From: Blasia pusilla
Lineage: Eukaryota; Marchantiophyta; Marchantiopsida; Blasiales
Assembly (NCBI GenBank): GCA_050084515.1
Contig: CM114272.1
Coordinates: 35,650,001 to 35,714,000 of the forward strand
Reading direction: 5' to 3'
DNA: 64,000 bases
The notes under the pieces: generated by a model
The model's input: the letters and a program-made list of their open reading frames with translations, nothing else
What the model was told of the DNA's origin: nothing
The model's database searches: none
Made by a program: the position numbers and the translations under genes
Part shown: piece after piece, positions 1 to 12,400 of the stretch
Position numbering within the stretch: position 1 is the stretch's first letter
Layout: the number at the start of each line of letters is the position of its first letter

Positions 1-1750
1 ACGCCCTACGGGCTAAAAGCTCTACCTCCAAGACTCACCAACTCGAAGACCTCTCCTCGGTTATCCAGCAACACAACACTAGGAGAAGCCATGGCACGCT
101 CTATCGCGGGTCTAGCGGGCATCTCTACCATCCTAGCAGTCGCAGCCTGCCATGAATCTAACATGGACGGCTTGAACATCTGCTCCAAGGGCAGGTCCAT
201 CACCTCCTCTGCAATCACCTCTGAACGTGATGCAGGAACTCCAAATCCATGCTCACATAGCATAGTGGCCAACCGAAAAGCCTCGGCGGGCGTACCCCCC
301 AACCTCATAACATCGGAAGCAGAAAATAAAGGAGCGTGGTACATAATGGTGGCCGCCCCCAACAAAGTGCTCGACTCATGCCCCTCTTGAGCATCAACAA
401 TAAGAGTCGTTGCACTTGCTTCTCCCATCGCCCTCCGTGCCTACACACCAACAACATCACCAACTCTCCAAGAACTCTGATGAGGACCCATCGATGGGGT
501 CCTCATTGCCTTAGACAACATGAAAGACTGGGAAGCCTAGTCTGTTTCCTGGCTTCCCCTCGCTGTGGATCCAACTCTGCGGCTGCTCCACGCGTCACAA
601 CTACGGCGGCCTCCATCTGGGAAACCCCGCACATCCAACCAGGATCCTCCATATCTCTGGCTGCTCCATATGATGTAGATGCCACGGATCCGGCATCGAG
701 TAATTTCAATGCCATAGCGGCAATCTGCTCCTGTAGTTGATGTATCTGAGCAGCCATCCTAGCCTCACGCCCAGCATCTCCCTTGACGCATCTAGGTGGT
801 AGGACTCTACCTCCTCCACGGGCAGCTCCACCACCCTGTCGGGAAACTCCAGCTCTTCGTCCCCCAACGAGACCACCTCGTGCATGATCTCTAGGCCCAC
901 CCGCACTGGCTACTTGCTCTAGTGCTCTCTCTGGCCCTCGGTCTGGACGTAACTCATGATGTAAACTGAAACACCTGTCGCGTGTATGGCCATACCTCTG
1001 ACAATAGTCACACTGATAACCTCCTGGTGCAGCACCATCTCCTCCTCCATGCTAAGGCACACGTCCATGATCCTGACGAGTGCAATCTTGCTCATGATGG
1101 GCTCCTCCACATGACCAACAAGTAATAGTAGGCGGCTGCTGTTGAGCCGCATATGAAGGCGCATGTCTCTGTGGCACGGCCTCCCGGTATCCTCCGTGAG
1201 CTCGTAGTGCCACAGTCGACCTATCTCGGAGTCCACGTTGCTACAAAGGTAGTGCAGACAATCGTGACTGCTCTCGCCCAGAACCCATGGTGGCTACGCT
1301 CTCCTCCGCCATGTTGCGCTCAATGTTTTCGGCGGTCCTGAACACATCTCTCAACGTAGGGGAGGTGTTCATAAGAAGCATCCCCTCCCGCACGCGTGTC
1401 CGCAGGGTCCGGTCCAACATCGCGTACCATGACTGGATAGCCTGAGCCTCTGTCACCCCATGAGTGACGTTGATCAATCGGCGCAAGCAAGTGTAAGCCT
1501 CAAGCAAACTCTCACCGGGCGCCTATGGAAGTCATGGATGCTCCGCAACTTCTCCGTCCGTACCCCCTTGTAGCTCGCCCTCAACTTAGCAAAGAACTCA
1601 ACCACGTGGTTGAGCCTGGGACGAACCCGACTAGACGGTGCAACTGCTCCAGTGCGAGTGACCCCTCCTAAAACATCACTAGTGGAAGAGGGAGTAGTCT
1701 CTCCTGACTCCTCCTCCTTATCTGGGAATGGCTTCGTCCATGACACATAA
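1..1750 (-). pseudogene. Broken Ty3/gypsy-type gag fragment
   Basis: Read on the minus strand, 1746-1241 resembles a retrotransposon gag core: a basic segment, then a stretch with AIQSWYAMLDRTLRTRVREG and a helical tail. It is followed at 1012-971 by a CCHC zinc knuckle (CDYCQRYGHTRDRC), the RNA-binding end of gag. Next come a Gly/Arg-rich linker and a predicted coiled segment (AAQIHQLQEQIAAMALKLL, about 760-700). A further open stretch from 428 to 6 runs toward the window edge and could be the gag-protease junction, but I see no clear DTGA-type protease motif. The frame changes several times, so this is a decayed copy. The rest of the element would lie left of base 1. Assignment to Ty3 rather than another LTR class is by resemblance. 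Confidence 0.6.
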
Positions 1751-2660
1751 TGTGGGTCATAGTAGAGCCTTCACGCCTCGATCTCACATGCATGTCTCTA
1801 AGAGAACTCATGGTAATCGTCCATGGGCGCCCCCTCTAAATGCTGGAACAAACCGTTCCATGCTATAAACGGGTTGAACTCTCTAGAGTTCCTGGCCCAT
1901 TGGGAGTCGCATCAACTCCTAAACTCTACTATGAAATCGTGCAACTCAATCGTGTCTACTGCACCTGAAAACCTACGCGGTCCTCTACCCTGATCGTCCA
2001 TCTCGTACGCCCAAGTGGTAGGACCGCTCACAATGTGTGGCGATGTGCTCACAAACTCCTCTACACACTCCCCCTTGTCTAAAGATGACACAGAAGGAGA
2101 TCGAGGTGGTCTCTCACGTGGAGACCCTCGAAACCTCGCACCACTCCGGGTAAACCCTCTAGAGCTACTCTCAGATCCACTACCTCGCCTCTCAAAATCC
2201 TGAAAGGAAGCCGTGATGGCCCTCGTGCTCCTCTCACACGATCACTCTCAACCTGGCGAGTAATCCCTCAATCACTCATCCCAAGCATGCGGCACTCGAT
2301 CTACACTCTCCCTCCCCGAGACGTGTAACGTGCGGCAACAAGCAGCGTGGTGCGACAAATCGACCAAGCTATCATCTCATCGAAAACCTACCCTCAACTT
2401 CGGACATCCCACACAGGTCTATGTCCCCTAAACCACATACATAAATGATGCTCTTAGCATCCACACACCCAATATCCCCAAATAAACTACCCAAATCCTA
2501 GAATCCCTCAAACGTGCAGGGTAAGGGACCAGAATGGGTAACCTGAACACATGTCGATGTCGCTCCTCAACAATTGCAAATCTCGACCCCAACTTGGTTG
2601 TGGAGACAACTCCTCCAATCAGCAAGTCATACTCCTTCCATACTGACATTTCTTAAAACT
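1751..2660. other. Spacer, probably 5' part of the gag-bearing repeat
   Basis: No convincing gene. It lies upstream of the minus-strand gag fragment, so it may be its leader or a decayed LTR, but I could not find a matching second copy in the window. Confidence 0.3.
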
Positions 2661-2664
2661 CCTT

Positions 2665-3270
2665 GATGGACACTGCGGATCCAGCGGAACGGTGCGGCGT
2701 TGCAGGCGGCACGGAACGGCTACGAACGGCACCGCCCTCGATGGTGGGATGCGGCACCCGGCAGCATACCCTCCTCAATCAACAATAAACCCACACTCTG
2801 CTCCACAATGATGGTGCAACTACGCGATCAAGACGGTGCGGTGCGGCCATGAGCGGCACGACGCGGCAATCGGCGGCGCGTTGCGGCTACGGGCGTCACG
2901 GCACGATACTCGATCGTCGTCGAGCGGCTACCAATCACAACATAGCAGCATGAAATGAAAACTCAAACACCATAACCAGAGGTCATCTACCATCACTGGT
3001 TGATGAGGAAACTTTGATGACGGTGGCGGCCAAACCAAAGTACATGGTGGCGGCGCATGTTAGAGAATCAACAGTGGTCATGGAAGACCCTCCACTTCGT
3101 AATGGCGGCAATGGCAACCAAAGGGTGGACAACGGCCGAATGCAGCTCTGAGCAACGCTGGCAACGGCAACGACCAAAGGTGGCCAATGGACGGTGGACC
3201 ATTGACGGTGATTGTTGACCGTTGACCGGTGACGGTGACGGCTGCCGCCAACGTGGCGGCTGGTTTAAGG
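2665..3270. repeat. GC-rich low-complexity tract
   Basis: Imperfect repeats of GCGGC/CGGCACG units (about 2670-2930) are followed by GGTGGCGGC and GACGGTGAC units (about 3000-3260). Composition is very different from the flanking AT-rich DNA. The open frames in it are short and repetitive and are not supported as genes. Confidence 0.6.
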
Positions 3271-4297
3271 TTTGAACAATTTAACCTTAAAAATTGCCTG
3301 GAAGTTTTGCAAGATTGACCATAACTTCTTACTCGCAACTCCAAATTATGCACCGTTTATTGCACAACGTGCACAGCTTCACGATCTACGATAGTGTCAA
3401 AAAATATTTGTAATTAAACATTCCAGTAAAAATTGACGGGGATTGTTGTAAAGCCCAATGTCTCTTTCTCCTAAACAAAATTTGACAGCGCTTCCACGCT
3501 GATTTCTCCCAACCAAAATGTAAAACCTGTAAAAATACAAATCAACAAGCTACATGGTGCTCCAAAGAGCACCAGCATGGGGCAACCTGCCCCATAATCA
3601 ATCCCTATCAGAAATTGGGCAGCGCTTCCGCGTGCCACTCTTCTACACGAAAAATCGGCAAATGCAAAGAACAATCAAAGCAGCCCTTGCTCCGGTGAGC
3701 ACTCCGCTGAATGGGGAACACGGTCCCCAACTTGCAAACACAACGAGTGACCAGCGAGCTTCCCCATGAAGCTCTCTCACTCTCTTATTCTCTCTTTGTA
3801 AAGTAAGATCCAATCTCTCTCTACACCATCTCACACCATAGCCCTTAAAGATGTGCACTCTCTCTCATGTCAAACCAAACCCGCTCTCCTAATGAGAGGC
3901 TTAGCTTACACTCACAAGACAAGGGACCATAGCTCCGCCGCCTCATGCCAAGAGGTTCAACAAAGAGAGATTGACCTCTCAAACTCTCTCTTCTTGAGGT
4001 ATACCCCTCCCCTCTCCCAAGCTCTCTCCATGGTAACCTATTATCCCAAGTCACCTCCTTGGCTCTTGACCTAATGTAGGAGATCAAGGACCTCTTACCA
4101 AAAATAGAAACTTGATCATATACTCAAAATGGGACTTACCTAAAATAGTAAGTTCCTCAATATGGCTCCAAATGAGCCGAAACGAAGGGGAAGTTTGCTC
4201 TCTCAGGTTTCGCGGGGCCTCAACAGGTCATCCTCGACCTATTGAGCATGTCCTCCACTACTCAGAAAGGCGCTCTACTAGATCTCACCGATCTATC
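3271..4297. other. Spacer without recognised genes
   Basis: Contains CT-rich stretches (about 3770-4030) and short open frames on both strands with no recognisable motif. Confidence 0.4.
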
Positions 4298-5311
4298 CTA
4301 AAATACGTGACACATATGATGAGTCATGACCAAGAGATACTCCGTTTGTGAATGTTGTTGTTCTTGGTATTGCTCTTGGTGTTCTTGCTCCACATAGTTT
4401 TGTTGCTGTAAGGCTCTTGTTCTCATATCTGCCTTTTTCTTGAAGCAAAACTTTATATAGTGACCCTTTATCCCACAATAATTGCAAGATCCAGGGACCC
4501 TCTGCTGCTGATCTCGACCCCAACGGTTTCCACCATCACCACAATGTGATTGTGTTTGGTACTGGTTCATAGTTGATTGAGTGACGTTACATTGAGTCCC
4601 TTTTCCTCCATATGCTTGATATCCATCACGATCACAGAAGTTTATGCCACAACTCCTGCCTCTGTTTGATCCATAACCTGCAAATAGCGCACTCTCTTGC
4701 AGACTAGATGAGCTACCGCTGCCTACTAGGCGCATCTCTTCACTGATCAACAGAGGAACTAACTCTTGAAAGGTTGGATACTTCTCTCTCACAGAAATAG
4801 AGATCTCAAAGGACTTGTAATCCTTTGGAAGGCCTTGTAGAGTGAATAAGATGAGATCATCATCTTCTACTGTCACTCCAATGCTATTCAATTGATCAAT
4901 AATATGTCTGATACTCAAAATATAATCATTGATGCTCTACGATCCTTTCCTCACTTTGTTCAATTGCTGTTTCAATTGAAGGTTTCTGGCCTTTATAGAT
5001 ATTTAGAACAACTTTTCCAATACATCACACGTCTCCTCCGGAATATCAACATCTTGGATATGACCTATCATTGGCAAACTGATCATTATTGAAATGTAGT
5101 GGATTACTTGCCTTGCGCGTTTGTTCTAAGCGCGAACATTCAAGTTTGTTGAGTCACCTTCTGGCTTGGCCTCGTCACCTGTGACAAGCTCCCATAGTTC
5201 TTGACCCATGAGAAATTGTTTCATGCAAAACTTCCAGACATTGTAATTCTGCTTGTCTAGCTTCTCGCCTCTGATTGTTGCTGAGGAATACTCCATGATA
5301 AACGATTTCAC
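4298..5311 (-). pseudogene. Ty1/copia gag, truncated at the protease
   Basis: Minus strand. The N-terminal part (5311-5126) has the start typical of copia gag (LDKQNYNVWKFCMKQFL). After a frame break, 4918-4298 continues with the UBN2-type gag core (LFTLQGLPKDYKSFEISISV). A Gln/Gly-rich linker and a CCHC knuckle (CNYCGIKGHYIKFC, about 4490-4440) follow. The frame then reaches a short sequence resembling the start of the copia protease (LVMTHHM where the family has a DSGATxHM-like motif) and stops, as if the active-site Asp-Ser-Gly were deleted. No integrase or reverse transcriptase follows to the left, so the copy is dead. The primer-binding site and LTR to the right fit the same element. Confidence 0.75.
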
Positions 5312-5837
5312 TCACAAAAAATATAATTTCAAATTTTCTTGAAGGTTTCGCTCCACTTGAAGCATAGACCACTCCTCCACAAATCGACCTCATTATTGAA
5401 ATTTGCCAAAATTGATCAAGCGTGTGAAAGAACTAGTGGAAATTGGCTGTAGAGAGCAAAACCGCGCACAACTTTTCTTCACTAATTGCACTTTCCTACA
5501 ATTGAAAGAACTCTTGTCTTTTCTTCACTAATTGCAAGCCAAGCTCAGTGTCGAAATTGAGCAATTTTGGGCGCGTTAGAAAACTCTCGACAAGCTTTAC
5601 AAGAAGTCTTGAAAAAACGCCAAAGGCCAGAACAATTCCGAAGCCGACCCTGACGGCTAAATCGACCGAAAAAACCCTAAAAAATGCCTCCAAAGTTTTA
5701 TCACCATGAAAGCTCCACTTGAAATCTGCACCCACTGAGCTATGAATAAAATTTCCTTCTCCCAAACTGAAATCGTGCCTTCTTTTGCCTCTCTTCTCTT
5801 TTCAAACACCAAGAATTTCAAGTAATGTTCTCTTCCC

Positions 5838-5849
5838 GCTCTGATACCA
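5838..5849 (-). other. Copia primer-binding site (initiator Met tRNA type)
   Basis: The minus strand reads TGGTATCAGAGC, the standard plant copia primer-binding site complementary to the 3' end of initiator methionine tRNA. It sits immediately inside the presumed LTR edge and upstream of the gag fragment, which fixes the element's orientation. Confidence 0.8.
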
Positions 5850-6150
5850 TGTGGAAAACTGCTAAACAAGCATAATTGGTGGAAAACGGCTTTCACACAC
5901 ACACATCACCATAGAGAACGAAATTTGCAATGAGAGAATGAGTGGAGGCTGGTCCTCTTCTCAATTATATAGGGTATGTACAAGCAACCCTAACCCTACC
6001 CTTAAACATAGTCTTGAGTTAGCCTAACTGTATTAACTAAATCTAGTTAAGATAATCGTGCTAAACTGACTAACCAAGATTAAGCTTCCCTACTTCGTGT
6101 GAGTGCCAAATATAGAAGTTCAAGTGTCTCATGAGCTTGACTGTAACTCA
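5850..6150 (-). repeat. Presumed copia LTR (5' LTR of the minus-strand element)
   Basis: Starts with TGTGGAAAAC directly next to the primer-binding site. It contains an (AC)n run at about 5888-5905 and a leader-like AATTATATAGGG. The outer edge near 6150 is a guess, because no second LTR copy is in the window to compare. Confidence 0.45.
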
Positions 6151-6602
6151 ATCTTCAATAATAAATACATCATAACTCAGTCATTTAGACCATCTAAATG
6201 ATGGATATGACTTAGTTATAGATTATTACTGCGTCATTTTGACCATCTGAGTAATGGATATGACTCAATCATATATCATAACTAAGTCATTATGACCAAT
6301 TCAAAGTCATAATTTCTCATTGCCACATGTCAATACATGATTTTTTTTTCAAGTAATTGCCATGTCATATGTTGACATGACAATCGAAATATATGACTAC
6401 ATTATGTCATACGTGGCTTGACGATGTATCAATCATTGTTAATAATGACTAGAGTTATCCCAAAATGACTCAAGTCATGGCATGGTACATGACTAGGCTT
6501 TTATGACTCTATGAGTCAGCAGTCATTGTCAGTCATTTATGGACATGTATGACTAACATAAGTCATATGAGCTAGTCATGAAAACCAAGATTTGTTCTAG
6601 TG
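6150..6602 (-). mobile_element. Terminal and subterminal region of a CACTA transposon
   Basis: Read from 6602 on the minus strand, the sequence begins CACTAGAACAAATCTTGG. It then carries many copies of ATGACT/AGTCAT in both orientations over about 400 bp, the dense subterminal repeat pattern of En/Spm elements. The element body would extend to the left. I did not find the matching opposite terminus, so it may lie outside the window or be lost. Confidence 0.6.
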
Positions 6603-7379
6603 AAATCATCCTTGATCTCTAGAGACTATCCTCCAATATCCTAAAAGACGTCATAAATTGCACAATAATATACACATTTTACTGATGATTTAGTTGGTAC
6701 AAGAACTCCATAAAAATCTAATTAACTATTGGTGGTTTAAAATATGACTCAGTCTAGCTAATAACTAAACAATTGATATTTCCGTATAAGGTTCAAAAGA
6801 GAAAAAAAAATCGAGCTCTGAAAAATCTTCAAGAAATTTCAAAAATTTTGGTGGCAAATTTTCTTGTAGCTTTTTGCATAGGGCAAAGCTTTGACCACCA
6901 ATCTTGAGGCTACTGGTGGCTTGCAATTATCTTAGCAACAACTCTGTTAGGCATCAACCACGATTTACTTTGAACTTGGGAAGCCTAGTGATATTGAGAA
7001 ATGCGGTAAGTGAGGCACCTGTTGCTCTTGGCATATACGCCCACGCAAGGCAATAGGGTTTTGCGCATCGAACGTAGGCGGCAAGGCCAGGATTCACTGT
7101 GAGGCACCCGTAGTCAAGAATGGCAAGTTAATGACTCACTATGGGCCAGGTTTTAGGGAAACGGACTTGTCCATCCATGGGACAAACTTGCCTCATGGAT
7201 CCCCCGCTTGGGGTTTTTTAGTAACCCGGTCGCCCAAGGAGGGTTAGAACCTCGGAACAGGTGCGGGCAAGGATCGAACGGGTGTGTGGGCTACGGGCCT
7301 CCACTGGGGTACTGAAAAAACCTGAACGAGAGACCTGTGGGGCATGTCCATCCCATGGACGGACATGCATGCCCGTTTG
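6603..7379. other. Spacer with repeat-derived sequence
   Basis: No supported gene. Contains CCATGG-centred short palindromic words such as TCCATCCATGGGACAAACTTG (about 7170) and related copies near 7345 and 7585, which tie it to the dispersed repeat that follows. Confidence 0.35.
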
Positions 7380-7520
7380 TGTGCAACCATGACAATAAGA
7401 GTAGAGGGAGTGGAGGTTGGGGGAGATAGAAACGAGAAAGTACGGATCACAAAGGCAAATGGGGGGATGGGAAAGAAGAGGGAGGTAGGGCCCATATGGA
7501 CAAGTCATTGTATAGGACGG
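7380..7520 (-). repeat. Dispersed repeat, relative of the 62.1-62.4 kb repeat
   Basis: On the minus strand this reads: a tract starting ACTTGTCCATATGGGCCC, then a CT-rich stretch, CCATTTGCCTTTGTGATCC and ACTTTCTCGTTTC. The same order of words is found on the plus strand at 62095-62200 and again at 62251-62340. The two loci are therefore in opposite orientation, about 55 kb apart. Confidence 0.7.
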
Positions 7521-7954
7521 GCCTAAGTTCTCCAATATATCTACAGACATAGACTTTGTCCATATGGATGAACTTGTCATCCTTCCATGGGATGAACTTG
7601 ACAAAATTCACACACATAGAATCTGATTTTGTCCACAAAATCTTGTGAGGGCCTTCTACGTATTTTTTTATGCAATATTCAAATGAGAAAAATCTCAAAT
7701 TACAAAATAAAGGAGTGCAACTAGGGAGAAGGGACACTATGTAAAAACAACACGAAAAAGACCCAAAGGCTATTTGACTTTCTTAGTCTAGATATCTATA
7801 CCCTTATATACAACCTTTCCTTTTCATTCAATGGCCCCTATCCACTTTATCTCTCATCGGTCTCTCCTTTCTCCTCATTCATAAGACGAATCTCATTTGG
7901 AAAGATTCACCTATTTGAAACTATATATAAGGACATAGATCTACATACAAAGAG

Positions 7955-8145
7955 AATAGTCGGGAGTGTCCTCGGGTAGAGGTAGTCATGTTTCTCTAGA
8001 CATACATGATGTTCCTCAACTCTTGGTGAATTCATGCCCCCTTTTCTTCTTTCACATGGGTCGGGTGTAGCCTTCACGCACCCCACTCTTTGAATCCCCC
8101 TTCTTTTGTATTTTCCACGGTTCCTCACCATGGTCTTTTATGCAG
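7955..8145. repeat. Dispersed repeat related to 35.4-35.8 kb
   Basis: Shares an ordered set of words with the two copies near 35.5 and 35.75 kb: GAGGTAGTCATGTTTCTCTAG, a CCTTCAC block, CTCTTT, CCCCCTTCTTTTGTATT and a CC..GG end. Function unknown. Confidence 0.55.
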
Positions 8146-8322
8146 GCTTTCATTTTTTTTTCCTCGCAGGAGGGGTCTTATGTTTGGAATATTTTGGATA
8201 GGAAGTGGAGACTCTCTCCACTTTGGGCCCTCCGAGCTGAAACATAGAATCCTTAGACCCTCAAGCTCTTGTTAAAACGCCAAGCGCTTTCTGGTCGCTG
8301 CTTATTCTTCAAGCTCTTTACG

Positions 8323-8406
8323 AAACTCCGGAGCCGGACGGCAGACAACCATTCCTGGGAACTAGGTTCTTGGGAAATGGTTGTCTGCCGTCCGGCTCCG
8401 GAGTTT
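8323..8406. repeat. Perfect 31-bp inverted repeat (hairpin, 22-nt loop)
   Basis: Left arm 8323-8353 and right arm 8376-8406 are exact reverse complements. The arms begin AAACTCCGGAGCCGGACGGC. The loop is 22 bases. Arms of this length and identity imply a young inverted duplication, a MITE-like palindrome or a small-RNA foldback. I saw no flanking direct repeat. Confidence 0.85.
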
Positions 8407-9467
8407 GGTGCACAAATCGTGGACACGAGTTCTTTCCGCATGCTATGATTGTAGTTGCCTTATTCTTTCACTGCATGCCTTGTTTATTGTAACAACGTGG
8501 CACTAGCTCTCATCCGTTAGGGATGTTTCAATTTTCAATCCCTACCGCGGAGTATAGATGAGGATGGAAATGTGTAAATTCTCATTACACACTTCCGATG
8601 CCCAAGCTCTGTAAGGTCTCAGGTTCCATTTTTCTTTCGCGGTGTTCCCACTTAACTGCTAACATACACCCCCATCACTCGAGCTCGAAAAGGTACTGTT
8701 AAACGGGGTGGCGAGGGGGGGAAAAAAGCTTCAGTGGATAGCAGCAAAACCGTTGCCTGCAGGAGTGCCGTTATAATCGGTATGTCACAAGGAGATAAGG
8801 GCGAAGCAAGTGAAGAAAATTCTATTTGTGGACGTCGTTAGAGTTTATTTTTGAAAAAGGCGCGCTGTAAATTTGTTAAAAGATGATTGCTTTCCTACTA
8901 AATAATAATTTACGTTTACACAATTAATATTTAAGCTTTGGACACGACATAGGATCTTTGTAAGATTCAGATAGAACGAGAAGTTTGCAGGCTACGCAGT
9001 TCGAAATTATGATATGGTGGAACTTCACCATATCATATTTTCCGGAGGCTTAGGGATCTGATTGGATGCAAGCCTTCCGTGATCAAGGCCGCTGGAACAG
9101 ATATTTCATTTGACGACGTGAGAACATTGCAACCTGAGTTTAACCAGAAGGCAGGTGGAGTCACAGTTGTAACAGTGACGTTCACTAGTACTCGGTTCGC
9201 ACGTTCTGGAACGGGGCCTTGCCCATTTCACCATTGTGATATCGATGTGCACGTGCAAGTGTCATCATGCTTAGGGTCCAGGACAAATTGGTGAAGGGAG
9301 GGGCCGGAAGTTCCGGATCCTCGGTCTGTTTTCGATCGTATGTATGGTCGGTTAGATGGTGGATATCACAGAGTGCTGATAGAATGCTGAGGTCGATTGA
9401 GTTTTAAGGTCGAAGGTTGGTAGATCCAGGTTGGATCTAATTGACTTCAGCCGAGTGCGCATGCGCT
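8407..9467. other. Spacer upstream of the DUF4246 gene
   Basis: No supported gene. It should contain the promoter and 5' UTR of the gene at 9468, but I cannot point to a convincing TATA box. A short inverted repeat TATGGTGGAACTTCACCATA lies near 9012-9031. Confidence 0.4.
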
Positions 9468-12400
9468 ATGATTCCGAGGGTTCTCAAGGGCTGTTTGTAT
9501 ACGAAGGAGAACCTCGTTAATCGCAGATCGTCACGACTAGAACGTCGACGGCTCAGGGCTCCAGATGATGAAGACCGTTTCACGGGCAGAGCTTCCGTCA
9601 GTGAAGCCCCGGGTGAGTATTTATCAAACGTTCAGGTGCTCTGCAGATTAATGACAGTGTCCAAATGCGAGTTTCAATTTTCTTAGCTTGATCTTAAATG
9701 CGTGAGGGTATTGAAATTTATGTAGCACAGTTAAAGCGTTCAAGCCTCTCAACCAAAAAACTGACAGTTCTAAATCCTTCGAGAAGATTTTACTGAGGTT
9801 ATCCATGGATATCTCCAGATAGATTTGTGTACATGTGCAGATCGGTTATATGAAACAGATCGATATTTTCTACTCTACATAATATTGTCTGCCGTGGATT
9901 CATATAGTGCCTCTAGACGCTTGTGATCATGGATCTGATTGTGCTTCATGATCAGATCTCCGATCGCTGTGCATCTGGCAATGCATGATCGGTCAACCGT
10001 ACACTGACGGGTTTCCTATCTCAAGATATAATTCGATCCGTGAAGGTAAGTTTGGCCTTGTGAACTCGAGTGCCTAGGACCTGCTAACATCGCGACTCAA
10101 ACTCGAGAATGTCGCCATCTCTAGTGCTTATATACTGTGTTTCTTAATTATGTGACTCTTTGTAACATATGACCTAGACATTATAATCACTATTTCCCAA
10201 TCTCTATTTGAGTGAGTCTAAGTACTGTCAACGGAGGTTAAGAGTGGAAGGAAAAACTAAATCGATTTATACATCCAACTTCGCTCCTTAGTAGTCCAGA
10301 TTCCTGAACCCTAAAGCTTATTCCTCAATTGTCTCGTAGCACTCTCTGTCTCTCGATGTCGATCGGTTGCATCAGGTAATCGATCGATTGAGATCATCCA
10401 TGTGAACTAGATTAAATTTACGATGTATTCTTTCCAGGAATAGTAACGGAAATTAATCTCTGAAGTTTGATGTAACTCACGACTACCAAGCTAATCTCTT
10501 CAAGCTTGTAAGTGAGCTACAAGAGCGACGTGGAGAACCGATAAATTCACAAGCTCCTACGCTTACAGGTTGAATTCAATTAATTCCTATCATTAATGGT
10601 TCTCATGCTCTAAGACTAACCTGCAGACATGTGGGCGAGATCGTCTCATCGCTGCCATGGCCAGTGTGTCCAGTGTGGTTGTTTTGTGCCTTCGAAGTAA
10701 AAATCCAGACATAGATAGCTGTAGATAATGCATATGCACTGCAGCCATTGCATCCAGACATAGATGTCGTGATGAGGAAAACTTACTCTTATTCAATTTA
10801 TGGTCCAGCTTTCCCCATATGGGGATGGATACGTGAGCCTTCACAAAGTCAAATTACTTAGGAGCAGGACCAGATCTGAATTTAGGGTCAATAGACATGT
10901 ATATCTGCGGGTTTAGCAATCAAACCCTCAATATAGGGCCAAATGTTTCACTTTTCCTTGCCTGTTCCCGTGCATAAGGCGAAGGTTTATAGTCATTTCG
11001 CGCGATTCTTTTCCTTTCCCCTTTAAAGTCTCCTTCAGGTTCTTTCACTTTCGAACTTCCAGTTGATCATCAACGATAGTTAACGGATTCTTTGAGCAGC
11101 CCAAAATGTCGAAAAGTTAGGGTTGGGTACATGATCTTGGGATTCGATATTTGTTTCAAATTCTTGAAATTTTCAAGTACTGTAGATTCGCTGTCACTGG
11201 ATTTTAGTTTTTAAATGCACAAGTATTAACCATACCTTTCCAGTCGAATTAAAGGATGAACAATGGTTTCCCTTATTGTTTACAATCTTGGAAAAAAGAG
11301 AAATTCTTAATAATAGCATGGTTATTGATGATCAGTTCCTGCCAATTCGATTGAAATGGAACTTGTCGTAATCTTTTGTTTGGCGTGTGCATTTTCTATA
11401 CGTAGATGCTCAAAACAACCGCATCCCAATTAGGAAATGGAAATCGCTCTCGAAGACATGTGCTCTTGTGCTCATGATCCAAAATAATGAGAAGTTGCAT
11501 CGAATTCGAGCTATGATTCTTTTCTGATTGCAGAAAATGTACATCGCTCTAGACAGCATATGCTGAATTGGAACCGTTTCCTGATTTAAGACATCATGTA
11601 CACTTGTAAGAGTGCTCAAACGTGTTGCGATTGTCATGCATATTCACTCCATCGAGATCCGATGAACTAATGTAGTTATTGCGCGCCTGCAGCCGTATAC
11701 GTGAAGGATGGGCTTGGAGAATGGACGCTTATGCCACCACCCGTTCCAATACCCATCGATACAGTCGTGGACTTCGTGCAACTACGGAGGTCGATTGTGG
11801 CGAGCCAAGCCGAAGTTCGCCGTCGCATGAGAGAGCCACCCCAATTGAAGCGCCATGGTATCTGGTACGTGGACAACATGGTTCCCACGAATCTCCGACA
11901 TGTCCTCATGACTAAGTTAGACGCCATTGCAAACTTGCCTCAGAAGGACTTCCACCCAGGTTCCGACGACCAGGTGCAAGATCTCATTCATCCATCGCTC
12001 TTTTCCTACATTGAGGGTGTGAGTCCTATCATCGATCCAGAAAAGTGTCCAGGTCTTCACCGGAGGGCCTCCGAAGGCAGCCAAGCTCGATTCGGGCACA
12101 CCAATTCCAAGTACCAATGGCTACCTTCACAATTCTACGTCACCGCCAAAGGCTCCGTGGAGATCAGATCCTACATCAACAACCTGGAAGAAGCTCGAAA
12201 TGTGGAACTCTACAAAGCCATCGAACTGATGTTGGAGCTCTTCCTCCCCATGTTCGAGGAAATTCTTCCGGGCAAGAACTTACGCTCCCGGGAACTGCAA
12301 GTCATCGTGAAAGCTGCCAACTACATCATCGAGCCCAAAGGTCAGATGTACGAAGGTGCTTGGCATGTGGAGGGACTGCCACACGAGCATATCGTTGCTA

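Noticed and set aside
7205-7320. Possible tRNA gene (GGTTAGAACC word)
   Set aside because: No cloverleaf can be formed and there is no proper A box.
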